DNA of 64,000 nucleotides from Chrysoporthe austroafricana. Its lineage: Eukaryota > Ascomycota > Sordariomycetes > Diaporthales > Cryphonectriaceae. The translations under genes were made by a program, and so were the position numbers. Below, in pieces: positions 22,776 through 33,440 of this stretch. Numbering within the stretch: the stretch's first letter is position 1; every line of letters begins with the position of its first letter. The stretch lies in NCBI GenBank assembly GCA_001051155.2, contig JYIP02000002.1, forward strand, positions 5,437,315 to 5,501,314, written 5' to 3'. Below the pieces are notes generated by a model, which had not been told where the DNA came from, did not search any database, and saw nothing but the letters and a program-made list of their open reading frames with translations.

Positions 22776-24611
22776 ATGCGTTATGCAATTATCAAATTAT
22801 ATTTTTCCGTAAATGCCTTATTATAAGACTAAAATTAATAAGAAATAATATATTTAGCTATACCCAACTTTTACGCAATGCTATACTTTATATCTTAGGA
22901 AGAACCTTCTAAAGTCTGCTAAAGAAGCAGGATTATATAGTATGCCAAATACGTTTATAAAGTATTGCTTAAAGACCGCTTCTCTTTAAAGGGATATCGG
23001 TAAGCTATATACTTATATAATAGCGAAAGCCGTTTCTACTGTAATACTTACGTAATAAAGAACTATTTAAGCGATTTCCTTTGCTGCTAAGAAGCTTATA
23101 CGGTAGCCTTTTATCGGGCGCTAATTAGTAAAGGTTATATTAATATAATAGACTGAAAGGTCGAATATAATATTTACGTTCCTAATACCGAGCTAGGCAA
23201 TAGCGATATTAATCGGCCGCTAATTATTGAAAAAACCTAGAAGCTTATTTTATAATACTTTATATTATCGTAAATCGACCGTTCTAGCCCTATTTACGAA
23301 AAATAAAAGCTTTATCCAGGCATTTTTATTAGCGCGGATGCTATTACGAGCGAGGATATAGATAACGGACTAACGGATAATTCTATTAAAGGAGCATTAT
23401 TTAAATTTATTCCGAATTCACTTACCGTTTATAATTCTATCCCTATTTTATATACCCTATTAACAGCTTATTATATCTTATTTCCTATTATAATATCGAA
23501 AAACGATCGCTTACGAGATAAGCGTAGCCGTTATATTAAGGATAAAGCTAAACAAATAATATTAAGCGATTGCGGCAACTTTATTAAAGGGGAAATAGAT
23601 GCCGTACGCTATATAGCTAATATAGCAGAAGTTATTATAGTTTACGAATATAATCGTAATATAGCCCTTGCTGCTTAGAAGAAAACAGCCAAAAATATTA
23701 AGCTAGTTTTGGCCAAGCTTAAAGCTTCCAAGCCTATTATATTAATCGCTAATCTAAACCTATTTGCTATAATAGAACGAAATTTCATAATGCTAGCCAA
23801 GCGTTATCAAATTATAAACGATATTATCGACCTAACCGAAAACGACTTACCGAGCATAACTAATCTATTAGCCATATTAAGCAAAGCTTTCCGAGCTAAT
23901 ATTAATAGCACTTTGCTTTTGCAAGCTATGCTTCGCGCTATTCCCGCTTTATCTATTAAATATAACTTCAAGTCTAAAGCTATTAAAGCCGAAATTGCAG
24001 TATATTACCGTACGCTAGCCCTTTATATATCCAAGGAATATATATGCTATAATTTCACTTAAAGAAGTAATTTCGGTATTAATTGTCTTTACGTTATTAA
24101 TAGCTTTGCTGTTTATAATAATATTAAGTTCGGCATTATTAGAATCCACGATAGTCGTATCCAGTACTTTTTCCCTTTTATTATAAGAAAATATATATAC
24201 GAGTTCGTTATTTAGTTCCGCGACCTTAATCTTATTATTTTATCCAACCAGTCAAGCTTATATTTTATTATAAATCAAATCTTCTATTTCGAATACAATT
24301 TCAAGGCTATTAAAATTATCTTTATTAAAGACGATATAGATTACGACTTTAACGCTACTTTTCAGAAATGGGCTAATAAAAATAAAGACTATTTCAGCGC
24401 TGCCCGGTCCTTATAATACTAAAGTCGCATAATAAGCTTCAAATCCTATATCCAAGCGCATAAGTTAGTTAAAACCTTATAGCTTGATATTTATAACCAT
24501 ACCGACTTTTGCGATTATATCGGAAAGGAAGAACTATTTGCTATATTCTTTCATAACTTATTAAACCTTGAAGCTATTGCTAAAGCCCAGGAAATTACTT
24601 TTAATTAATAA
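22776..24611 (+). pseudogene. B1 ORF3, about 611 codons, unknown function
   Basis: Third sense-strand ORF after the chromodomain. The ATG at 22776 is kept at the same offset in B2 and B3, and the frame ends at tandem stops near 24606-24611. It is interrupted by about 17 TAA/TAG at likely Gln/Trp codons, but 23709-24062 is open. Visible segments: YAKYVYKVLLKDRFS; ITSEDIDNGLTDNSIKGAL; SKNDRLRDKRSRYIKDKA; IERNFIMLAKRYQIINDIID; LTENDLPSITNLLAILSKAF; YYRTLALYISKEY; NFGINCLYVINSFAVYNNIK. No transmembrane run, signal peptide or zinc motif stands out, so an env protein is not supported. It could be a captured host gene. I do not recognise the family. Confidence 0.7.
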
Positions 24612-25290
24612 ATATAACTATTATTTATCAATATAATATTATTAGCAGCATATAATACTGCTTTTTTCTAATAATTTATAGATTTAGCTATTTATATTGA
24701 AAACTGGCTATAATATCGTTATATAATAACTATATATAGCTATCGGCTTTGCATACCGATATATCCTATCGTAATTTCACTTTATATTTATTACTATTAT
24801 ACCCACTTAATACTTTATTATTTGAAAGCTATACTTTCTATTAATATTTACAAGCAATTTTAATCTTTAGTTATATTTATGCTAAATATTTCGGCAGTAA
24901 ATACAATTAAGCACTACCGAGATATACTTGAATATTGGCTAGCCTTATTATATATAAGTATTATATATATCCATTTATTCCAGGCATAAACCGATTGTAG
25001 TAAAGGATCAATTCTAAGCCTTTGGCATAAGCAGATTTTTTTTTAGTTCCCGGCATAAGCATATTTATTATTCAAGTTCCCGGCATAAGCACGTTTACTT
25101 ATTAGGACTTTGGCACGAGTCGGTTTTATAAAACGATTATTATTTCCTATATAATCTCTTTTATCCAATAATGCTATCGTACTTTTCCTTGCCGTATAAC
25201 CCAAAGTCCTATTATATCGTATTACCGCTACCCAAAACGTTTCTGATAATTAGCTTCCTTTATAGATAAAAGTTATAAAAGGCCGGCAAT
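24612..25290 (+). other. B1 3' untranslated region with direct repeats
   Basis: No coding frame seen. It holds five ggcataa-type direct repeats (24983, 25024, 25052, 25082, 25112; consensus near cccggcataagca) spaced 28-41 bases apart. A short purine-rich tract (aaaagg, near 25275-25283) before the 3' LTR may be the plus-strand primer. B2 and B3 hold the same layout at 50209-50359 and 62444-62594. Confidence 0.65.
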
Positions 25291-25497
25291 TGATAGCAAA
25301 ACCTATAGATAAGGTAAATTCGTAATAGATTTGCCTAGTGAATTTATAGTAAATCCTTTAGTAAATATACAGTGAATTTACTAGGTAAATGCTATACTTT
25401 TACCGAAAGGCTTATATAATGCCTTAATAGGCTTTAGCATAGTTTACTTTCTTAGAAGAACTATGCTTTATAATATATTTCAGTACGTTTACTATTA
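25291..25497 (+). repeat. B1 3' LTR (207 bp)
   Basis: Starts tgatagcaaaacctatag, with the TG end unmutated, and ends actatta. It is followed by TSD copy cgctt (25498-25502). It keeps the TATA-like box and the hairpin with a compensating base-pair change. Confidence 0.93.
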
Positions 25498-25502
25498 CGC
25501 TT

Positions 25503-27977
25503 ATTATGCGTTATTTAAATTATTAATTAGTTCTTAGCTATTTTCGCTTAAATAGTATCTTTTCCATTTAATTAAATATTCCTTATATTTGGTTAAGCCT
25601 TTATATTTAAGGATTTGTCCAATTTCGTATTTTAATTCGTTAAATTCGATTTATATTAATTTGTCCGTTTTGGTTATTCTGAATATTAATTCGAAAAATA
25701 AAATATGGAATACCGGGTAGATTTTTATTCTATAAGGTAATACAAGTTTAAAATTAATATCTGAAATCTTTCTTAAAATCTTTAATAGGCTAAATTTTTT
25801 GTAATTTAGCAAGTAAAAGGGTTTTATTATTCTGATATATTCTTTTTGTCGAATAAAATAAACTTTATCCCTTTTTTATAAGATTGGTCTTTTAATCCTT
25901 TTGGAATTAGTAAATCGCGTTATTCTTTCTTATACAAATTTCAATTCTTTCTGAAATTCCTTTTGAGTTTTTTTAATTTTTCAAATTCGTTTCTCTATTG
26001 CTTTTGCATTTGCTTTTAATAATTCGTTATAATAAGCTATTAAGTCGTAACTATAGAATGCGTAAAATAATAATTTCTTTATTATACTTATATTTGCGCT
26101 ATTATATGCGAATTATGCTAATAATAGCAAATTGACTTAATTATTTTATTTATAGTTTACGTAATGCTATAAGTATTATTTAATAATTTAATTTATTCGT
26201 TCCGTTTATTTATCTATTTATAAGTAGAATGCTATAAATATCTTTTGCTATATTCCGAATAATTTTATAAGTAAAGTCTAAAAATTAAATACAAACTTTT
26301 TATTTCTATCGGAAATAATTTTTTTAAGCATGCTATAATTGGCTATAATTATTTTCAAGAATATATATGCGAAATCTTTTATTATATTGCTTTCTTTATA
26401 CGGGATAAAATAAGCGTATTTGCTTAGTTTGCAAATTACTATTAAAATACTATCGTATTATATTTTAGTTAAAAGTTATTGTAAAAGTAATAGCTTAATA
26501 ATAAAATCCTAGCTAATAAATTGCTAAACCGTTTCTGGAATAAGGAATAATTGGAATAATTTATAAGGCTTGTAATATTCGATCTTATTTTTTCTATAGC
26601 TATTGCATTCTCGTAAGATTATTCCGATCCTTTTTTTCAATCCTGGAAAGTTCTAATATTTTTTAATTCTTTTATATATAGCTCTAATTCCCTAATAGCC
26701 GTATACGAATGCATTATATGCATATCTGATATATTTGTTTTATTCTTCCGTTATTATATCTTTTAATCTTTTTCCGTTATTAGAAATTCTGATAATTGTA
26801 TTAAGTTCCTTAGCTTTATTTATAAAATTGCTATTTTTATCTTATCGGAAAATATTTTGGAATTCTCTAGATTCTATATTTTAATAATCTAATCGTTTAC
26901 TAAATATATTTATTTTGCTATTTTCTAATCTTTTGCAATAAATAATCTTTAAATCGAATTATAAGAAGAATTCTGCTTATTTAATTTATTATTTATTTAA
27001 AACCTTTATTATTATAAACGTTATTAAATTCTTATAATCGGAATATATTATAATTTAATATTTGGTTCCGATTAAATAATGCTATTATTTTTCAAATGCC
27101 TTTACAATTGCTATTAATTCCTTATCTGGGATGCTATAATTAAATTCTGGGCTATTTAATTTTTTTGAAAAATTGCTTACGATCTTAAAGCATTTTTAGT
27201 CGTCCCGTTAACCGAATTATTTTCCGAATGCATAATCCGATATATCGGTTTCGATTTTAAATAGCTTATTTGGGTCTGCTTTGCAAAATATGGGTTCTGA
27301 TATAATTCGCTTCTTAATTTCGTTAAATGCTTCTTATGCTTTTTATATTTATTCGAATTTTTAATCTTTTTTCGTAAAATCTGTAAAAAAGCGTGCGATT
27401 TTGCTATAATTTCGTATAAATTATCGGTAAAAGTTAATATAGCCGAAAAATGCTCTAATTTCTTTAATTTTTCCTAGTATAAGCTATTTTTTATTGCTTG
27501 AACTTTATTTTTCTATATGCTAATTTTGCTTAATTCTATTATATAACCGAAATAATCGACTTTCTGCTAATAGAAATAATACTTATTTAATTCGATTAAG
27601 AATTTATTATCTTGCAAAATTTAAAATACTTATCGTATATGCTATTTATATAATTCAAAATCTTTTGAGTAAATAAGGATATTATTAAAGTAAATAATAA
27701 TAATAGTATTTAAATATTTGCGGAAAATATTATTAATTATTTCTTGGAAAAATGCGAATGCATTAATTAATCCGAAAAGTAAGATTATATATTCGAAATG
27801 TCCGTAATGAATTCTGAATGCTATTTTCCAAATATTATTTTCTTTAATCCGAATATAATAATATCTTTCTTTAAAGTCGAGCGTAATAAACCAATTTATT
27901 CCGATTAACTGATTTCGCATTTTTCTTATTAGAGATAAAAAATAGCAGTTTTTAATCGTAATATTATTAAGCTATTA
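25503..27977 (-). pseudogene. pol: A5 pol: chromodomain, integrase, RNase H, C-terminal RT
   Basis: Read on the minus strand from 27977 down. The RT catalytic region shows YFNN (27681-27692) followed by ILIYSKDFELYK; the piece 27642-27920 is open and includes NWFITLDFKERYYYIRI and GHFEYIILLFGL. RNase H (about 26890-27260) keeps the ETDISDYAFG-like block. Integrase is about 25690-26600: zinc site, DFI block near 26505 and ISDxNKKF near 26300. The chromodomain (about 25500-25640) has EYLIKWKRYYLSENS, with KWK unusually intact. B1 cuts the frame after NNLNNA at 25502. The solo LTR cuts it in RT at 27977. Confidence 0.85.
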
Positions 27978-28420
27978 TATTATAAACGCTGCAGCAATCC
28001 TAAGATATATTATAAGGTTAAAAGGTTTATATTAGCAAAAGCAGTATTAAATATAGCTTTGAGTACTGAAATACGTTTGCTAAGTATTGCAATGCTTATA
28101 AGTCTTGAGTAATTATTAATAGTAAAGGCCAATTAATATTTAAATTGATAACTGAAAAGCTATTGCTATTTATTTAGTAAATATCTAGTTCTTATATATC
28201 TAGCTTTTCAGTATAGGATTATTGGCTTATTAAGTAAGCTAATAAGCCTAGCTTGCTAGCTTACTTGGTAATCCAATAATCCTTATTTTATTTAACCTTA
28301 ACTTTAGCTTATATAAGCATTTATCGGGTTCTGTAATTAGGCTTGAAAATTCCGGCATTGGATAAGCCGCTTTGAATAGCTTTAATGCCGTATCCTAGTT
28401 CTGTATATTAGCTTATAATA
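27978..28420 (-). repeat. Solo family A LTR (443 bp)
   Basis: A single LTR in antisense orientation, with perfect TSD tatta (27973-27977 and 28421-28425), inside the RT coding region of A5. Removing it and one TSD copy restores a continuous RT sequence (actat|taata|gctta on the coding strand). It belongs to the A0 U3 subtype. It is the product of recombination between two LTRs of a full element. Confidence 0.9.
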
Positions 28421-28425
28421 TATTA

Positions 28426-29610
28426 ATAGTTTATATAAAGTCGTAATTTGCCGTTTTTCTTTAATACGAATAGGATTGGATATTTTGCAAATAAATATAA
28501 TTTCCGTATATAACTTCTCTTTAAGTTTTTGTCGATATATTCTTTAAATGTTTTGAATTTTGTTTAATCGAGCTTGTAAATAGAGTAATTCTGTAATTTT
28601 ATTCTTTCTTTTAATGGAATTTTATAATTAAAAGGGCTATATTCTAATAAATTAATATTAAATTTCTTTTGCTATAGTTTTTTGAATTCGTAATATTCTT
28701 TTAATATATTTTTAAATTCTAATAACGGTCTTTCTTTATTTTCTGAGATTTGGAAAAACAAAAGGTATTATTAAGCGTATTTTGCCTCGCTTGCTTTTTA
28801 TCGTTATTTTCGGGATTTGATTTCTAAAGGTTTCAAGTATTTATTATTTATTAGTCCGAATTTCTGCCCGTAATCTTTCTATATTTGCTATTTTGGAAGC
28901 TATATTTCCTTATAATTCTACAATCCGTATAGCTTTATAATGCTCCGCGCTGAATTAGCCTTCTATTAATCGCTAATCGCTTGAATTTCTAATTTATTCT
29001 TAACTTATACTTATAAGTTCGAAATATCCGTAACCTTTCTTTTTATTTTAGCAAACCTTTCTGCCTTAAAGGTATATTTGAGCTTGTTTAAGCGCATATT
29101 CCTAATATTATTTTCAATAATTAAGACGTTCCCTTTTCCGTTAATTGCGACCTTTTCAGTAAATACGGCTTATTCTTATAAAATCTGGCTAGTAATCCAA
29201 TTAATTCGAAAGTTATGCTTTTTAAGCCAAAGTATTTTTAAAATTAATTTATATTATACCGTATTTATAATATTGAAAGTAATATCTGTTATAAAGCTTT
29301 AAATCGAAATAAGTAAATAATCAGTTTCCGTATTAATTATATCAAAGTTATATATAACCGCTTTTCTTTCTATAATATTGAATCTATAAGGATCTTTTTT
29401 CTATATTTAAAGAATTCGTTCTTTATTAACGATTTCTAGCGAAATAAAGTTTCTTTATGCGCTGCTATCCAAAAATGCGCTATATTGCTGCCCGTTAATA
29501 TATATATTTAATATAATATATTTTTCGTTTTCTTTCGTAATTGCGTATAGAGATTTCGTAATCTTAATCGGCTGCTATCCCGTTATAAGCGATCTTTTCC
29601 TTTTAGGGTA
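28426..29610 (-). pseudogene. pol: A5 pol: N-terminal RT and protease
   Basis: Continuation of A5 pol upstream of the solo LTR. The minus strand has the RT fingers with KRQITTLYK-like and LKEYYK-like segments (28430-28760), the linker, and the protease end near 29190-29260. The protease active site near 29451-29490 reads INGQQYSAFLDSSA, the best-preserved protease motif of family A in the window with its Asp present (29467-29469). The plus-strand ORF-like stretch at 29078-29302 is its antisense shadow. Confidence 0.8.
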
Positions 29611-31640
29611 TTCTGGCCTTATTTCGCTATTTGCTTCGCTAATTTTCTTGCTTAGCTTTAAGCATATTGCTTTGCCTTTTCGGTTTTTTGCAATTAGTAC
29701 TATTCTTTAGCCTTATCTTGCATATAGATAAAGCATACTATAATATAATATTATTCCTATATCGTTTTTCTTTAAATGCATTTTTACGGATAATTATTAA
29801 GTAGTCCGATATAAGCATTATTATTCTTAATATATAAAACTTCTCTGTATTTTTTCCGGGATTCTATAATAGATTAGATCAATTAGTCCTATTCTTTAAT
29901 CGGAAACCAATTATATTTAACTTTCTCGTTAAAATATATCTAGCAATTGTAATATATATAGCATATCCAGGCAAGCTTGTAATAATAAAGGTATAAATAA
30001 CTAATCCTTTTATTTTCTTAAAGCTTGTATTTGCTATTCTGAAACGGGATGCTTTGAAAGAGTTTTTATAATATAAGCTTATAAATAAGGTATTCGATTT
30101 TTATATATTTGGATATCTAGCTATTTCGTTCTAATCGTTCCTATTTTATATATTAAAAAACCGTTTCTTTTATTCTTATATCAAATTCCTTTTCTTGCGT
30201 AAAGGTTAATAAGTTATCCGGCTATTTGTCCTATAAGGTTATTTCTTCAAATATAGCATTAAGTATAAATATTCTTTTTTCTTAAATACCGAATTCTTCT
30301 TCTATTATTATATCCCATTATCGTTCGAAGTAATAGCTTAAAGAGAACCTTTTCAAATCTTCTTCTTTGATATTAAAAGGATTGCTTGAATAATCAGAAT
30401 TGCTGCTATTTATAGCCGCATTATAAATAAAGCTTTTTCTTCTTATAGCGAATTGCTTATATTCTTTAAGCTTACGTAAGAATTATCTCGAACTTTCTTT
30501 TGCCGAAAAGTATAGTAAGCAATAATCCTAATAGCAGGCTATCCAGCTTATATTGCTATAATTAGAATCCGCTGCTTATTCCGGTAGAATATTATTATTC
30601 AGTTAATTAAGTTTTTGTCGCTAAACGATATTAACTTATCTTTCTGGAATTGATTTCTAATTTCGCTTTTTCTTTTCTTAATAGCAATTGCGTACAATAT
30701 AGCCTTCCTTACTGCAATTATAATAAATAATGCTTTTGCGTTATTCCCGTACGAAAGTATTTAGTTTTATAAGTTTAATATATATCGTATTTGAATAGGT
30801 TATGCTATTCCGGGTTTTTTGTTAGAATTTACGCTTTTCTGAATTAGATTAGTATTTTGGGGCGCTATTATAATTCCTTTATCGTTGCTAGCGCTATTCT
30901 TAAAGTCGGTTATCGATACGGATTGCTTTATTAATGAATTCACTGAATTCTTTAAGCTGGTTTTCCTTATAGAGTTCGTCATTAATTTTTTCCTTGAATT
31001 TTGCGTAATAAGCGTTTATAAGGGATTCGTTTTTATAATCCAAATAAGCGATAATCTATCAGAACTTGGCCGTATAGTTTGCGGCCGAGCTGGTTTGCCG
31101 TAATGCTTCTAGCTGCCGTATTGCAATGCGTCGTTTGTTTGGATTTCCGAAAGTTTTCGTAAGAGCTAATTCGAAATTAGCATAGTGCTGAAAAATGCGC
31201 TTGGTATTTTCAGAATAGAGATTTTCGCTATTATCCAAATAGTTGCGGAAAGTTAGTTCTTATTACTGAAAGGCTATTCTTTCCAAATAACTTCTTGCGA
31301 AGTCGATTTTGTTATAAGTTATCCTGAATTGGGTCCCGTAATGCTTGAAATAAGCCTTAAGCTATATCAGAAAAGCCTGGAAATCTCTTCGAATGCTTTT
31401 ATAAAGCCCAAGCTTATTAAGCTTGAAAGCCTTGGCTTGCTGAAAAGCATTAAAGCGGATAACTTTATTTTTAATTTTTTCAAGCTATTAGTAAAGAGCT
31501 ACGTTCTGTTACTGGAATTATTCGTTAATAAAGGTAATCGGGGTTTTCTCTTAAAAGGCTTAATTGCTGGAAAAAAACGAGATTTAAAGCGCTATCGTAT
31601 TTCCGGTATTGCTTAAAGGGTATATATTAAACCGTTCTTG
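29610..31640 (-). pseudogene. gag: A5 gag
   Basis: Complete-length gag on the minus strand from just after the 5' LTR: N-terminal helical part (about 31400-31640), capsid core (about 30870-31330), zinc knuckle (about 30684-30727) reading Y-YN-C-SKEG-Y-IVRN-C, the Ser/Asn-rich stretch near 30400, and the linker before protease. The first Cys and the His of the knuckle have both become Tyr. The plus-strand ORF-like stretches 30885-31103 and 31329-31616 are antisense shadows, open because RIP-made TAA/TAG on one strand read as TTA/CTA on the other. Confidence 0.8.
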
Positions 31641-31657
31641 AATAAGAATCGTAAAAA

Positions 31658-32087
31658 TATTATAAATGCTGCAGCAATCCTAAAATAAACTGTAAGGTTA
31701 GAAGATTTATATTAGCAAAGCCGGTACCGAATATAACTTTAAATACTGGAAACTTATTTAAATAAATATTTATAATATTTATAAGCCGATATGGTTATTA
31801 ATAATAGGGCTTAATTGATACTTAAATTTACGATTAAAGAATTATAGTAATCTATTTAGTAAATATCCCGTTCTTATATATCCGGTTCTTTAATTCTAGA
31901 TTACCGACTTATTAAATAATCCAATAATCCAGGCTTACTGAATCACTTAATAATTCAGTAATCCTTATTTTATTTAACCCTAATTCTGGGTTAGTAATAT
32001 TCCAAGTTCTTTTAAAGCAGGAAGGGATCGGGCGCTTAAGCGCCACTTTCTTTTATTATAACCTTAGTTTCTTATTAAGTTATAATA
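31658..32087 (-). repeat. A5 5' LTR (430 bp)
   Basis: Read on +, begins tattataaatgctgcagc and ends aagttataata. It is followed by TSD copy ccgag (32088-32092). Length and U3 type match the 3' LTR at 13696-14125; differences between the two are transitions where compared. Confidence 0.9.
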
Positions 32088-32092
32088 CCGAG

Positions 32093-33440
32093 GAATTTAG
32101 CGAATTTATTAATAAGGCAGTCCGTATCGATAATCGATTTTATAAGTAGCGCTAATAATAATAAAAAAACTATAATAGCGTTCCGAAATATTAACTTAAT
32201 TTAAGGAAATGCAAGTTTTAATAAAAAACCCGGAATAGTATAGCTTATTCAAATACGATATATATTAAATTTATAGAATTAAATATTTTAGTATAAAAAT
32301 AACGTAAGGGAATTATTTGCTATAATTGCGGTAAGAAAGGCTATATCGTATGCAATTATTATTAGGAAAAGAAAAAACGAAATTGGAAATTAATTTTAGA
32401 AAAATAAGTTAATATTGTTTAGCAATAAGAACCCAATTAGCTAAGCAATAATATTTTACCGGAATAAGCAGCAGATTTTGATTATAGCAATATAAGCTAG
32501 ATAGCTTATTATTAAAACTATTGCTTATTGCATTTCTTAGCAAAAGAAAGTTCGGGATAATTTTTATACAAATTTAAAGGACAAAAACAATTCGCTATAA
32601 GAGGAAAAGGCCTTATTTATAATACGGCTATAAATAATAGCGATTCCGATTATTCAAATAACCCTTTAGATATTAAGGAAAAAGACTTAAGAAAGTTTTT
32701 CTTAAACTATTATTTCGAACAATAATAAGACGCGATAATAAAGGAAGAATTCGGCATTCAATAAATGAAAATACTTATACCGAATGCTATACTTAAGGAA
32801 ATAATGCTGCAAGATAAGCAGCTAAATAACTTACTAATTCTTATATTCGAAGAAATCCCTTTTATAGGAAAAGAAGAAACGACTATATAAGATATAAAAT
32901 AACGATATTTAAAGCGCAATAACTGGATATCCAAGCATATAAAGATCGAGCATTTTATTTATAAGCTTATATTATAAAAACTCTTCCAAAGCATTCCGTT
33001 TCAGAATAGCAAATACAGATTTCAAGAAAATAGAAAGATCAATTACTTATACCTTTATTACTATAAACTTGCCTGGATATATTATATTTATTATAATTGC
33101 CAGATATATTTTAGCGAGAAAGTCAAATATAATTGGTTTTTAATAAGGGAATAAGATTAATTAATCCAACTTATTATAGAATCTCGGAAAAGATATAGAA
33201 AAATCTTATATATTGAGAATAATAATGCTTATATCGGACTACCGGACGATTGTTTATAGAAATGCATTTAAGGAAAAACGATATAAGAGCAATATTACGT
33301 TATAATATGCTCTATTTATATGCAAGATAAGGCTAGAGAATAACATCGATTGCAGAAAGCCGAGAAGGCAAAGCAGAATAGCCAAAGCTAAATGCGAAAG
33401 CTAGCAAGGCAAGTAGCGAAAGAAGCCCAGAATATCCCAA
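32093..33440 (+). pseudogene. gag: A4 gag, C-terminal part with CCHC knuckle
   Basis: Resumes A4 gag after A5 with EFINKAVRIDNRFY. The zinc knuckle at 32318-32359 reads C-YN-C-GKKG-Y-IVCN-Y: first two Cys kept, His and last Cys changed to Tyr. The linker after it (about 33050-33130) has KLAWIYYIYYNCQIYFSEK, as in the other copies. The protease frame is -1 relative to this one. Confidence 0.8.

Larger units (their letters stand above)
14842..25497 (+). mobile_element. Element B1: complete 10,656-bp family B chromovirus
   Basis: 207-bp LTRs at 14842-15048 and 25291-25497, with a perfect TSD cgctt (14837-14841, 25498-25502). Content: primer-site-like TTGGTAG region, leader tandem repeats (15097-15250), gag-protease ORF (15250-19045), pol in the -1 frame (18960-22551), ORF3 (22776-24611) and a 3' UTR with direct repeats (24975-25125). 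Total length is identical to B2 and B3. Internal landmarks in B2 sit at constant offset +25,234 and in B3 at +37,469, so no net indel has occurred in any copy. Inserted in the chromodomain end of A5 pol. Confidence 0.95.
13696..32087 (-). mobile_element. Element A5: complete family A chromovirus hosting B1 and a solo LTR
   Basis: Complete minus-strand copy with 430-bp LTRs at 31658-32087 (5') and 13696-14125 (3'). The TSD is ccgaa (13691-13695) and ccgag (32088-32092). It is interrupted by B1 (14842-25497) in the chromodomain end of pol and by a solo LTR (27978-28420) in RT. Subtracting both inserts and their TSD copies leaves 7,283 bp. At each break the two halves join into a continuous family A sequence. 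Confidence 0.92.

Noticed and set aside
23709..24062. Separate small gene starting at 23709 (also 48943 and 61178)
   Set aside because: The start is TTG and the frame continues upstream to a shared ATG at 22776; it is the middle of ORF3.
22776..24611. ORF3 as an envelope gene
   Set aside because: No signal peptide, no fusion-like or transmembrane hydrophobic run, and no Cys pattern; only its position after pol suggests env.
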